Of a stretch of DNA of 64,000 bases, positions 44,140 to 54,956 are shown in pieces. Every line of letters starts with the position of its first letter. The first letter of the stretch is position 1. The stretch covers positions 744,001-808,000 of the forward strand of contig NZ_CP048386.1 of NCBI RefSeq assembly GCF_010365805.1, in the 5' to 3' direction. A program made the position numbers and the translations under genes. This stretch comes from Spiroplasma sp. BIUS-1. Its GTDB lineage: Bacteria > Bacillota_I > Bacilli_A > Mycoplasmatales > Mycoplasmataceae. The notes beneath the pieces were generated by a model. It searched no databases. It was not told where the DNA came from and saw nothing but the letters and a program-made list of their open reading frames with translations.

Positions 44140-46977
44140 AGAAACTGTAAGTATTTCTGGTTTTTCAAGAATAGATTTTACTTTAGCTAAGAATTTTCCA
44201 GCTTCAGCTGCATCTATTATTCTTTGGTCAACTGTTAAACTCATATTCATAATTGCTTTAATAGCTAGTTTTTCATTATCAACAACTACTGGTTTTTTAA
44301 CTATTTTTCCAACACCAATTACAGCGGCATTTGGATAGAAAATTGTTGGAGTGGCTTGTATTGCTCCAATATTACCATAATTAGCAATTGTTATTGTGCT
44401 ACCATCTGCTTCATAATCATAAAGTTCTCCAGATCTAAGTCTTGTTGTAACTTCTTTTATATCGATTGCAACTTCTTTTATTGAAAGTTTTTCAACAAAT
44501 TTAAGTACTGGTATTATTAAACCTTCACTTGTTTCTGTTGCTAATCCAATATTATGGTATTTTCTTATCAGGACTTCATTAGTTTCTGGGTCATAACTTG
44601 AATTTATTTTTGGATATTCTTCCAACGCAATAGATATTGCTTTGGCAATAAATGATATTGTTGTGAATTTAATATGATCTTGAGTTTGTTTTAACATGTG
44701 CTTCAATTTTAAAATTGAGCTCATATCAATCTCTGTAGATATTGTTAAAGGTGGTATAAAGTTTTGACTTAATATCATTGATTTAACAGCAGAGTTTCTG
44801 TTTTGATTAATTTTTTCTCTTTCAATAACTTTATTTTCATCATTTGATTCGAATTGTATATATCCAACTGAATTATCTGGTTTATCTTTTTCAAAGTTAA
44901 CATCTTTAATGTTTTCTTTTTCTCTTTCCAATCTTTCTAATTCAAGTTTTTCTCTTATATCTTTTTCAACTCTTTCAATAATTTCTTTTTCTAAACGAGC
45001 TCTTTCTTCTTCTTGACGTTGTTTTTCTTTTAACTCACTTGAAAATGCATTAATTTCTTCTTTAATTATTGATTTCAAATCATTTGCACTAATTTCTTTG
45101 CTTGAATCTTTTTTGATACTCATGTTTTGCATCATGTTTTGCATTAACATGTATTGCATCATTTGGCCAAAAGTATCAGTTCCTGCATTTAAGTTTGACT
45201 GTTGGTTAAGTTTTGATGTTGCAGCATTAAGTTGATTTTGTTCTTTTAAAGTTTTTTGTAATTCTTTGATTTGATCTTTAAGGAAGTCAACTGTTTCAGA
45301 AGCCACTTTTTTATCAGCAACTTCTTGTAATTCACTATCTTTTTTACTAATTTCAGTTTTTAATTCTTTTTGAACAACTTTCGGAGTTTTAACCAATATT
45401 GATTCATTTGCAATATTTTCCAATTCAGCTATTGCTGCACTTGAACCTAGTTCTTGAGTTTTTTCAATATAATTTTCTTCATCTTTATATGCTGTGTAAA
45501 GGTTTGTAGCTCTTAATCAATTTTCAAATTCTTGTTTACCTTTTGGAGTTTCATTATAAGGCATAAAAACCATTGCCCCAGTTGAAGGATCTTGTTGAGG
45601 AACTTCTCTTAAAAATTCTTTTGGAATTCCTATTTCCTTAACTTTTTTACTGTATTGAAGATTTTCCTCTTTTAATCCTCTTTCTACAGCTTCTCTTCTT
45701 TGGTTTATTACACTTCTTTCATCACGACTTTTCATGATATCTCATCTTCTTGAAGTATCATATAAATTTGAAAGTTTTGCCTCAGCATATGTCTTGCTTG
45801 ATTTGTGACCTATTTCTTCCATTAATTCTTTTGGTTTCTTTTTAGGCATAACAAGTCCACCATAAGGATTTAAATCATTTGCATCAATTACAGTTGGTTC
45901 TTCATCTTCTACATAAGAACCAAAGGTAACACCAAATTGACCATCTTCACTGGCCCCTTGTCTCATAAATGTTTCATCTTCTCTAACTTCAAGATTTTTT
46001 TGTTTCATTGTCTCAACCTCTTGTGCACTTTTTTGTTGGTTTTTTAATTCTTTTTCTTTTTGACTGTCAAGAATTGCATTCTCTTTTGTAGCAACAATAT
46101 CTTTTTCTAAAACACTTGGATCTCCACCAGAGTTATTTAATTTCTCAATTCTTGCTTGAATTATATTTCTCATAATTAGTGGTCGACCTTTTTCGTCAGT
46201 TTTTGACATTGCATTTATTTCTTCATCTGCTTCTTGAACTTCTTTGAAATCATTTTCTTCTAGAAGTTTTTCTTTTCTTGCTTGCACTAATTGTCTAAAC
46301 TTACTTACACCAGCTGAATTATTTGTTGAAAATAAGTTTCCACCATCTTCTTCTTTTGGTTTTTCATTTGCCATATTTAATAATTCTTCTTTTGTTAAAT
46401 CACCCATTATTTTATTTTGAGGGGCATTTTTAATAGAGTTTCTAATATTTGCTCTCATTTGAGCAAATCTATCTTTTGGTTGCTCATTTGCTTGACTCAT
46501 ATTTTTATCCCTCTCTTCTAGCTCTTTAATTTTTTCAGGCGAATCCATAATGTCATCTCTTCCAGATGAAAATGGTGTTACAGCTTGATTATATCTATCA
46601 TATAGTACAGCTCCAGAGAATAGATCAGCATCAGTTTCTACTGGTTTTAAGTTTGGTTCATAATCTCCATCGGCTATAAATACTTCTTCTTGGGGAATTT
46701 TTTCAATATCACCTTTTTTAAAGTGTCTTGTTTTAAATTTTTGAATTTCTTTTTCTCCAACAGCAATGTTTGCTAAAATACTTCCATTTTTAACATTTGA
46801 GTGTAAATGAATTGTTTTAGTAACTATTCCATTGTAGTTTGATTTAATATTAACTTTAGTACCATCTTCAAGTTCTATTAGAGCAAAGTCTTGTCCAAAG
46901 CTTATTTCTTCTCCAGAAAATAATCACTCTCTTAGAATTCCTTTTGATGGTAGGTTTCTTGCCCTAAGATGTACCAT
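44137..46977 (-). CDS. Dihydrolipoamide acyltransferase (E2)-like protein without catalytic residues
   Basis: 946 residues in one frame through several TGA-Trp codons. Residues 15-70 resemble a lipoyl domain, but the position of the lipoyl lysine is Gly39 (LEDGTKVNIKS in place of ..DKA..). Residues ~110-690 are charged and probably coiled or disordered. The last ~230 residues resemble the 2-oxoacid dehydrogenase acyltransferase core (FTTISFIAKAISIAL, GLIIPV, TITIANYGNIGAI, GVGKI), but the HRxxDG motif is DQRIIDAA (Gln918, Asp922, Ala923), so the general base His is gone. Expected activity: none. It may form the E2-type oligomer as a scaffold. Start ATG at 46977 with AAAGGGG upstream. No dehydrogenase genes lie nearby. 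Confidence 0.85.
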
Positions 46978-47026
46978 AATATCAACGCCCCTTTTAGATA
47001 TATATACCATCTATTATTATATAAAA

Positions 47027-47052
47027 AATAAAGGCAAATTCCTACCTTTATT
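47027..47052 (-). terminator. Terminator after the 47073-48335 gene
   Basis: AATAAAGG/CCTTTATT stem, then a minus-strand T-run. Confidence 0.75.
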
Positions 47053-47072
47053 AGTGAAGTCGTGAATAAAAT

Positions 47073-48335
47073 CTAGTCAACATATTTAGGTCTAAAAATT
47101 AAAACCCCTTGCTTAACTAATTTTTTGTAACGTTCTGCTTCTCTTAAATTTTCTTTTACAAACGGTCTGTCTTTATAGTTTAAAGACAAGATAAATCTTT
47201 TAATTTGTCCCTTATTAGATTTAATAATAACTTTTTCTTGTTTTATTGAAGCTCTCTTAAGTTTTTCTTCTAGCGATTTAGCTTTTAAGTGAGCTGCTTT
47301 TTTAATTAATCTTTGATCTTTTGGAAGTGATTTAATACTTTTTAAGAAAATTTTATAATCAGTTTTCTTATGAAGTAATTCCATTTTTGCTTGATTTTTA
47401 ATTGTAATTTTTTTCAGTTTTGCTCTTTGTTTACGATAGTCGTGTTCTTCTTTTGTAATAAGTTTTCCTTCAATATCATGTCATCTGTAAAATTTACCAT
47501 TATTTCAATTTAAGTAGAAAAACTGTAAACCAACAACTAGCAATGTAATTGCCATAACAGCTAATATAAATATTGAGATTACCATTCATTCAGGTCCAAA
47601 GCTTTTACTATAAACTTCTCCATTTGCTTCCAGTTTAAATTGATGAACATTTAAAAATCAATATGGGTATCACATTTGTTGTGTGAAGTGTTGATCGTTG
47701 TTAATAACACCGTTGCCTTCACTTCATAAATTTTGTCAAAATCAACTTTGACTCTTATCTTCTACACTATATATATTTGTAAAGAATTCTGGTGAGTAAT
47801 AATTAAATCTAATTTCTCCTCTAATCATTGCAAACATTAAATAACCAATTGGATAACCACATGTTAATGGTAAAGAGAATTTTGAATGTCTTCTTGTAGA
47901 ATAATATTGATCTCCACAAGAAAGCATAAAATAACCTATCATTATTGAAGGTATACACATATGTAAAACAACAGTTGAAACCCAGTTAGATGGATAATAG
48001 GCTTTTAATTCGTCAGGTGATGCTAAAAGTCCAAATCAGAAAACTAGCATTGTAACTGTAATATAAACAGTCATTGCAAGTTCTATTCCAAATGCTGGTT
48101 TTGTGTTATAAATTCTTCTCATAAATAAAGCAACAATTAGGTAAAGAACAACTGCATAGTTTGATTGGGTAGTAAAGAAGGCATAATATATATCTATTCT
48201 TTCAATTACAGGAATACCCTCTAGATTTTTTTTGGGTGAATAAACTTGTAAAACAAAGTCGAAAGCTAAAAAAGCAATTAAAACTATTAAAACCATTACT
48301 TTTAAAGAAAATTCAAAATCTTTATTTAACTTCAT
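47073..48335 (-). CDS. Multi-pass membrane protein (DUF1600/Pr6Pr-like)
   Basis: 420 residues. Six or so hydrophobic helices fill about residues 10-275, including FFTTQSNYAVVLYLIVALF, a pattern seen in Mycoplasma DUF1600/Pr6Pr membrane proteins. Five or more TGA-Trp codons lie in the loops. The last ~130 residues are Lys-rich and cytosolic. No enzyme motif. It is a single gene between two terminators. The family call is tentative. Confidence 0.7.
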
Positions 48336-48383
48336 ACTTCATCACCCTTTTCATTGTTTAAATTATATCTAATAAGAAAGAAA

Positions 48384-48407
48384 AAACCAAACCCAGAGGT
48401 TTGGTTT
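48384..48407 (-). terminator. Terminator of coaD-pta-ackA
   Basis: 10-bp stem AAACCAAACC/GGTTTGGTTT, loop CAGA, with a minus-strand T-rich tail. Confidence 0.85.
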
Positions 48408-48417
48408 CTTTAAATTC

Positions 48418-49608
48418 TTATAAAAATCTTAAAGTTTCATTACATATCATTAATTCTTCATTTGTTCTAACTTTTAAAACTTGTATTTTTGAGTTACTTG
48501 AAGAAATTGCTAAATAATCTGAGTATTTTTGATCATTTAAAGTTGAATCAATTTCTAATCCTAGTAAGCCACATTTATTGATAACTTTTTCTCTTACTAA
48601 TGAGGCATTTTCACCAATACCTGCTGTGAAAATAATTCCATCAATTTTATCATTGATTTGATTAGCAAATTTAACAACAAAATCAGCTACTGTTTGAGTG
48701 TATAAATCTAATGCCAATTTAGCTTTTGGATTATTATTTTGAGCTTCTGCAATAACATCTCTCATGTCACTACTTACTTTACTTACCCCGTGTAATCCTG
48801 ATTCTTTATTTAAAATATCTGTAATTTGGAAAACATCTTTTTGTGTTTCTTTTGCTACATATTGTATTATTGAAGGATCAATATCACCACTTCTTGTCCC
48901 CATCATAAGACCTGCTAGAGGAGTTAATCCCATAGTTGTGTTGTATGATTTTCCATTTTTAATTGCACAAATACTTGCACCATTCCCCAAGTGACAAACT
49001 ATTAAGTTTAAATCATCTTGTTTTTTATTGAAAATTTCTTGTGCTTTAAAAGCAATGTATTCATAACTTATTCCGTGGAATCCATATTTTCTAACTTTTA
49101 AGTCAGTATATCATTCATAAGGAACATTATACATATAACTAATTTCTGGCATTGTTTGGTGATATGATGTATCAAAACATCCAACTAGTTTTGCATTTGG
49201 TAAACTTTCTTGGAAAGCGTTAATTGAAGTTAAAGCTCCTGGATTATGTAATGGTGCTAGTCTAATGTTATCTTCAATTGTTTTTTTGATTTCTTGAGTT
49301 AATTCTACAGTTTCAACAATTTTGTCTCCCCCATGAACTATTCTAAATCCAATACCTTTAATATCTTCTGGTTTTTCAATAACTTTTAAATCAGTAAATT
49401 TAGCTAAAATTAATTTAACTGCATCTAAATGATCATTCATTTTATCTTCAAATACATGTTTTTCTCCATCAACTTCAATAGTTAGTCTACCATCAACTGA
49501 AATTCTTTCAGCAAGACCATCTACTAATGCAACTGGGTTTTTTGAATCACTTGTATTGAATAGTTTAAATTTAATTGAACTACTTCCTGCATTTACTACT
49601 AAGATCAT
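48418..49608 (-). CDS. ackA: Acetate kinase
   Basis: 396 residues. It makes ATP and acetate from acetyl phosphate. Motifs: VVNAGSSSIKFKLF at the N-terminus, ATP-site regions, HLGNGASICAIKNG, DGIIFTAGIGENA. Normal length. The ATG overlaps the pta stop by one base (TAATG). Together with pta it generates ATP by substrate-level phosphorylation. Confidence 0.96.
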
Positions 49609-50591
49609 TATTTTTCTCCTCCATTAAACATTGATGTATAAATTGTAACAATAGAAGTTTGTTTTATATCTTCTAAAGTTGCCCCTCTTGATAAGTCATT
49701 TACCGGTTTGTTTAAACCAAGTATGAAAGGACCTGCTGCTTGGAAATTACCAAGTCTTTGAGCTATTTTATAACCAATATTTCCTGAGTTTAAATCAGGG
49801 AATACATAAACATCTGGATGTTGTTTTGTAATTTTTGTGTTTGGATATTTTTTATCTCTTACATCTTTATCAAAAGCTGAGTCAAATTGCATTTCTCCAT
49901 CAAATAGAATTCCTTGAGTTTCTTTATCTTTTAATAATTCTACTGCTTGATGCACTTTTTCAACAGTTGGTCCCATTCCTGAACCATTTGTTGAATAACT
50001 CAACAAGGCTACTTGAACATCTTCTTCATTTAATTGCTTTGCAAAATCTGCTGCCATTGAAGCAATATCTGCTAATTGTTGAGGGTTTGGATCAACATTT
50101 AAAGCACAATCTGTAAATAAGTAACTTTCGTTTTCTTTTGACATTAAAAATACAGATGAAGCTATTGAATATTTAGCACTAGTTTTTATTATTTGTAATG
50201 CCGGTCTTAAAGTATCTGCTGTTGTGTATTCTAAACCACATATCATAGCATCAGCTAAATTCATTTTCATCATCATTACCCCAAAATAAGTTCTTTGGTT
50301 TAATAATTTTTTAGCAGTTTCTTCATCTGCTTTTCCTTTTCTTGCTTCTAAAAAAACTTTTGTCATTTCATCTTTATTGTATTCATCTAAAATAACAATA
50401 TTTATTTTAGAATTCAAATTATTTGGCACTTCACTTTTTGTATTAAATAAAAGTATTGGTGTTGCCAATTCATTTTCTACTAAAAATTCAGCATTTTGTT
50501 GAATTTTTTCTTGTGTACCTTCGGGGAAAACAACTATTTGTTTTTTCTCTATTGATTTAATTTTATTTTCTATTTCTTTTATTGATCACAT
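49608..50591 (-). CDS. pta: Phosphate acetyltransferase
   Basis: 327 residues, the short form. It converts acetyl-CoA and phosphate to acetyl phosphate. Chain contains VVFPEGTQEKI, DAMICGLEYTTADTLRPAL, DCALNVDPNPQQLADIA, SYSTNGSGMGPT, GPFILGLNKPVNDLSRG, matching Pta family motifs. It starts at ATG 50591, 6 bases after coaD. First TGA-Trp is at residue 2. Confidence 0.94.
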
Positions 50592-50597
50592 CTTTTT

Positions 50598-51026
50598 TTA
50601 TTCCTCATTTTTATATTTTTCTATTTCTTTTAATAATGTTGAAGAAACTTGTCTACTTTCATTGTCAGATAGAAAGTAGACTGTTTCTAGATCTTCATAT
50701 ATGCTTTTATTTGCATCATATAGCTCTATTTCATAATCAAGAGTTTTAGTATCTCTTATACCCCTTACAATGTAATGAATATCTTTTTCTCTTGCAAAAT
50801 CAGCTGTTAATTTATCTTGATTGGTCTCTATTTTTATATTCTTTAAATCCTTAGTAAGTAATTTAATTTTTTCCAGTCTTTCTTCCAAATCTGGATTGCT
50901 ATTTTTTGATATATTTTTTGTAACTACAACAATTACTTCGTCAAATAATTTTGATGCTTTAGTTAAAATATTCAAATGACCATCATGAAAGGGATTGAAA
51001 CTCCCCGGATAAATAGCTCTTTTCAT
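50598..51026 (-). CDS. coaD: Pantetheine-phosphate adenylyltransferase
   Basis: 142 residues. PGSFNPFHDGHLNIL has the nucleotidyltransferase GxFxPxHxGH motif, and SRQVSSTLL matches the family end motif (S/R-x-x-S-S-T). It makes dephospho-CoA from 4'-phosphopantetheine. It is in one unit with pta and ackA and reads away from coaX, so CoA synthesis, acetate metabolism and ATP supply lie together. Confidence 0.93.
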   Translation of the reverse strand: MKRAIYPGSFNPFHDGHLNILTKASKLFDEVIVVVTKNISKNSNPDLEERLEKIKLLTKDLKNIKIETNQDKLTADFAREKDIHYIVRGIRDTKTLDYEIELYDANKSIYEDLETVYFLSDNESRQVSSTLLKEIEKYKNEE

Positions 51027-51046
51027 ATTAACCCTTTCTTAATATC

Positions 51047-51052
51047 ATTATA
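51047..51052 (-). promoter_or_regulatory. -10 box of coaD-pta-ackA
   Basis: TATAAT on the minus strand, 20 bases before the coaD ATG; the -35 is weak. Confidence 0.5.
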
Positions 51053-51129
51053 ATTTTATAACCATTTTAGTGTTTTTTTCTTCTTTTCTAATATTTATGT
51101 AATAAAATAAATACAATGAGGTATGAAAA

Positions 51130-51867
51130 ATGAAAATACTATTAGTAGATATCGGAAACACTACAGCTGATTTTCGTATTTGAGATAAAAGTAAAAACTC
51201 TCTTACAAAAATAATAAGACCAGAAACAACAGATACAAAATGAAGAAGAAGTACTGTTTTGAGTAAATACTTTAAAGACAATAAAATAGAGTTTGAAAAA
51301 ATAGTTTATGTTTCTGTTGTTCCTGAATGAAATGATATTTTAAGAGCTTTTGGAGCAAATATGAAAGTAGAAATATTTAATCTTAGAAGTGATTTTGAAA
51401 TCGAAAAAGAACTTTTTGAAGTTGATGATATCAACAAACTAGGAGCAGATTTTATAGCAAACTTTTATGGAGCTTTAGATAAGCACAACATTGAAACTGG
51501 AGCTATAATTTCAATGGGAACAGCTTCTACAATTGCTATAATAGAGAATAAGAAGTTTAAAGGAGCTATAATTTGTCCTGGACTTAAAAAATCTTTAAAT
51601 GCTTTAATTTCAAGTGCTGTACTTTTACAAAACAATACTTATGAAAAATCAAATAAAGCTTATGGAAAAAATACAATTGATGCCATAAATGTTGGAGCAT
51701 ATAATGCCCACTATTTAATGTTGAAATCAATGATAAATAATCTAAATCTAAAGACTGCTATTTTTACTGGTGGAAATTCAATTGATTTTAAAGAAGATAT
51801 AGAAAAAGATGGTTTTGTTTTTGATGAAGAATTAATCTTTAACGGACTTATTAAATTTAATAAATAA
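51130..51867 (+). CDS. coaX: Type III pantothenate kinase
   Basis: 245 residues. N-terminal LLVDIGNTTADFRIW is the ASKHA nucleotide-binding start. LGADFIANFYGALD and SMGTASTIAII follow, and FTGGNSIDF is near the end. It phosphorylates pantothenate. Two TGA-Trp codons occur early. It is transcribed divergently from coaD, which runs the later step of CoA synthesis. GAGG lies 7-9 bases before the ATG. Confidence 0.88.
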
Positions 51868-51893
51868 AAAACACATTATTCTTAATGTGTTTT
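51868..51893. terminator. Terminator between coaX and the convergent hydrolase
   Basis: AAACACATTA/TAATGTGTTT stem with T-runs for both strands. Confidence 0.8.
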
Positions 51894-52811
51894 TTAAACC
51901 TGATTTAAAAATCTTAAAGTATCTGCAAAGATTAAGTCTTTTTTAATATCAAAAAGTATTTCATGTCTCAAACTTTCATATAGCTTAATTTTTACTTTTA
52001 AATTAGCTTTCTTGAACTTCTTATAAGTTTTTTTAACAGTCTTACCATAACCACCAACAGGATCATTTGTTCCTGAAACTAAAATTATAGGTAAGTCTTT
52101 CCTAATTTTTTTAATATTTTTTGATTTTTGAATATAAATTAATCCTTCAAACAAATCTTTAAAAGCAGAAGTTGTAAATACTTGTCCACATAACGGATCT
52201 TTTACAAATTTATCTACGTTTTTTTCATCAACTGATAATCATTCTGATCCTGTATTTCCTTCATCATTAAATTTCTTATTGAATTTTTTGTAACTTAAAT
52301 TTCAAATAAAATCATCTACATTTTTAGCTCCATACTTTCTTTGTCTTGCAATAGCAACTCTTCTTCCAAATTTTAAAGATAAGTTACTTTCTCAAGCAGT
52401 ACCACTTAAAACTAAACCATCAATTGATTCAGAATAATCAATTGCATAGTTTCTAGCCAAGAAGCTACCCATAGAGTGTCCCATCATTACTGTTTTTTCT
52501 ACTTTATAATTTTCTTTAATGTATTCATTTATAAGTTTTAAGTCAGTTACTAGTAACTTTCATCCATCTTCATTTGCAAAATAACCAAGTTCATCATTTT
52601 CAATGTTTGCAGTTTTTCCATGACCTCTATGATCATTTGAAATTACTATTCATCCATTTGCATTTAAGTATTTTGCAAATTCATCATATCTTTTTGAATG
52701 TTCACAGCTTCCATGAACCAATTGAACTATACCTTTTGGGTTTTTAACTTCATCTCAAATGTAAGTGTGTAGTTTTTTTCCATCTTTTGCTTTAATTTTT
52801 ATTTCCTTCAT
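51894..52811 (-). CDS. Alpha/beta hydrolase
   Basis: 305 residues. Serine hydrolase fold: oxyanion region LVHGSCEHSKRY, HGHG-like DHRGHGKTA, nucleophile elbow MGHSMGSFLA (Ser at about residue 113), a late Asp (GTNDPVGG) and catalytic His (SLRHEILF). These are the marks of monoacylglycerol lipase and proline iminopeptidase-type enzymes. The TGA-Trp codons occur in the lid region. Mollicutes need such enzymes to take fatty acids from host lipids; the substrate here is unknown. Confidence 0.85.
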
Positions 52812-52858
52812 AACATCAACCTCTTTGAAATATATTCTATTATAGATTAGACAAAATA

Positions 52859-52886
52859 AAAACCCCTTAAAAGTGTAAGGGGTTTT
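52859..52886 (-). terminator. Terminator of ldh
   Basis: 10-bp stem AAAACCCCTT/AAGGGGTTTT, with a T-run downstream on the minus strand. Confidence 0.85.
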
Positions 52887-52890
52887 GAAA

Positions 52891-53844
52891 CTATTTAATA
52901 GCTTCTTTTGCAGTATTAAATACTTCTTTTAATTGTTCACATGATTTGTTAAATAATTCTTGTTCTTCTGATGAAATATCTCATTTAACGATTTCTTCAA
53001 TACCGTTTTTTCCAATAATACATGGAACACTTGTATAGATATCTGAGTTTCCGTATTCACCATTTAAGTGAGCACCAACCATTAACATTACTTTTTCATC
53101 TGTTAAGATTGCTTTAACAATTCTTGCTAAACAAGCACCAATTCCGTAGAATGTTGCTCTTTTTTTCTCAATAATTTTGTAAGCCATGTGAGTAGCTTCA
53201 TCTTTGATTTCTTCTAAATCTTTTGTTGTTATAACACCTTCATTTAAGAAATCTTGAACAGTTTTTCCATTTACAGTTCCTAAACTTCATGCAGCAACTG
53301 ATGAATCACCGTGTTCTCCTAATAAGTAAGCTTCAACTTCGTGAGGCATTGCCCCTACTTTATCAGCTAATAATCTTCTTAGTCTTGCTGAGTCTAAAGT
53401 TGTTCCTGAAGAAATAACTTTTGAACTTTCATAACCAGTAACTGTTTTGTAAACATAAGTTAATACATCAACTGGGTTTGATGCAATAACTGTGATTCCG
53501 TTGAATCCTGAGTTTTTAATTTGTGTTGCAATATCTTTCATGATTTTTGCGTTATCTGCAACCATTTCTAATCTAGTTTCACCAGGTTTTTGTGGTCTTC
53601 CTGCAGTAATAACGATTAAATCAGCATCTTTACAATCTGAGTAATCTCCTGCTTTAATTGAACTAAAAGGATCTGGTAATATTGCTTGTGCATCAGCAAT
53701 ATCCATTTGGTTTCCTTCTGCTGCGTCTTTAAATACGTCGATTAAAACGTAATCTTTTGCAATTCCTTGGTTAACAGCTGAGTAAACAAAACTTGTTCCT
53801 ACAGCTCCACAACCAACTAATACTATTTTTTTGTTATTTATCAT
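52891..53844 (-). CDS. ldh: L-lactate dehydrogenase
   Basis: 317 residues. It reduces pyruvate to lactate with NADH. NAD site VGCGAVGTSFVYS, substrate Arg in RPQKPGETRLEM, ASNPVDVLTY and catalytic His in GEHGDSSVAAWS. A TGA-Trp after VAA and another near the C-terminus keep the frame. The start ATG has GGAG upstream. It recycles NAD+ in a lactate-forming fermentation. Confidence 0.97.
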
Positions 53845-53943
53845 ATTTTTATCGCTCCTACATTTATATATTAATACTAAAATATTTTTTTATCTACTTT
53901 TAAATTGAATTTTTGTTATCTTGCAAAAAATTTCCACAAAAAA

Positions 53944-53963
53944 AATACCCACAAGTGGGTATT
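53944..53963 (-). terminator. Terminator of rplM-rpsI
   Basis: 9-bp stem AATACCCAC/GTGGGTATT with a 2-base loop and long minus-strand T-run. Confidence 0.8.
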
Positions 53964-53987
53964 CATATGTACATATGATATTGTAAA

Positions 53988-54392
53988 TTAACGTTTTGAG
54001 AATTGTGGTGCTCTACGTGCTCCATAAAGTCCGTATTTTTTACGTTCTTTAACACGAGCATCACGAGTTAATAAACCGTGTCCTCTTAATTCTGGTTTGT
54101 AATCTTTTGAAGCTTCTAATAATGCTCTTGCGATTCCTAAACGAGCTGCTCCAGCTTGTCCAGTAAATCCTCCACCTTTAACAGTAATTTTGATTGAAAA
54201 ATCTGATTTTGTTCCAGTAGCTTCTAAAGGCTGTTCCATATCTTGTACTAAAGTAGCATATGGGAAAAACTCTAAAGCTGGTTTTCCATTAACAGTTATT
54301 CCACCTTGACCAGGAGTTAATATAACTTGAGCAACTGAAGATTTTCTTCTTCCAGTTCCTCTATACATAACAACGTCTTTTTTTGCTGCCAT
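53988..54392 (-). CDS. rpsI: Ribosomal protein S9
   Basis: 134 residues. The family marks are [14 protein letters not shown] near the N-terminus and the basic tail [19 protein letters not shown], which ends in the conserved KR and binds tRNA in the P site. It overlaps rplM by one base (TAATG), the usual rplM-rpsI pair. Confidence 0.97.
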   Translation of the reverse strand: MAAKKDVVMYRGTGRRKSSVAQVILTPGQGGITVNGKPALEFFPYATLVQDMEQPLEATGTKSDFSIKITVKGGGFTGQAGAARLGIARALLEASKDYKPELRGHGLLTRDARVKERKKYGLYGARRAPQFSKR

Positions 54393-54847
54393 TATTTGTT
54401 ATCTCCTTTGTTTGTGTTAATTACTAATACTTCTGGATTTTGTGCTTGGTGTGGATGTTCATTACCTGCATATACGTGTAATGCACGGTATTGATTTCCC
54501 CCTTGAACGTTTTTTGGTAACATTAATCTTACTGCTCTTTCAATGATTCTTTCAGGGAATAATTTACGTTGTGTAGCAACGTTTCTAGATTTTAATCCCC
54601 CTGGGTGCATTGAGTGGTGGTAGTAGTTTTTATCATTTTCTTTTTTACCTGATAAAATTACTTTTTCTGCATTAATTACGATTACGTGATCTCCATTATT
54701 AATATGAGGTGTAAATGTTGGTTTATTTTTTCCTCTTAATACCATAGCAATTTGAGTAGATAATCTACCTAAAGTTGCTCCAGTAGCGTCAACTACGTAT
54801 CATTTTTTAGCAATATCTGCTGTTTTAATTAGTGTAGTTTGTTTCAT
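54392..54847 (-). CDS. rplM: Ribosomal protein L13
   Basis: 151 residues. Starts [20 protein letters not shown] (TGA-Trp) with the LGRLSTQIA region, then [16 protein letters not shown] and HPGGLKSRN. It is an early 50S assembly protein. Strong TTGACC-16-TATAAT promoter upstream (54893-54920) and a short leader. Operon with rpsI. Confidence 0.97.
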
Positions 54848-54886
54848 GTGCTTGTTCTCCTTACCTTCCGGGGCTCATGAGTAAGC
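54848..54886 (-). promoter_or_regulatory. Possible L13 leader
   Basis: The short leader from the expected start at ~54886 can fold with CTTAC (just after the start) pairing GTAAG just before the ribosome site AAGGAG, a layout that could control access to the site. Firmicutes have a known L13 leader; whether this is one is inference. Confidence 0.35.
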
Positions 54887-54892
54887 AAATAT

Positions 54893-54920
54893 ATTATACA
54901 TTATTTCTTACTTGGGTCAA
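54893..54920 (-). promoter_or_regulatory. Promoter of rplM-rpsI
   Basis: TTGACC (54915-54920) and TATAAT (54893-54898) with 16-base spacing on the minus strand, the best promoter in the window. Confidence 0.8.
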
Positions 54921-54923
54921 ATA

Positions 54924-54948
54924 AAAAATCACTTAGAAAGTGATTTTT
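54924..54948 (-). terminator. Terminator of the FtsX-type permease gene
   Basis: AAAATCACTT/AAGTGATTTT stem, loop AGA, with T-runs on both sides, after the permease stop at 54957. Confidence 0.8.
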
Positions 54949-54956
54949 TTTTGTTA

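Noticed and set aside
44137-45423. A separate, complete E2 acyltransferase gene
   Set aside because: The frame continues upstream through TGA-Trp codons to 46977, so this is the C-terminal part of one long protein, and its catalytic motif is altered.
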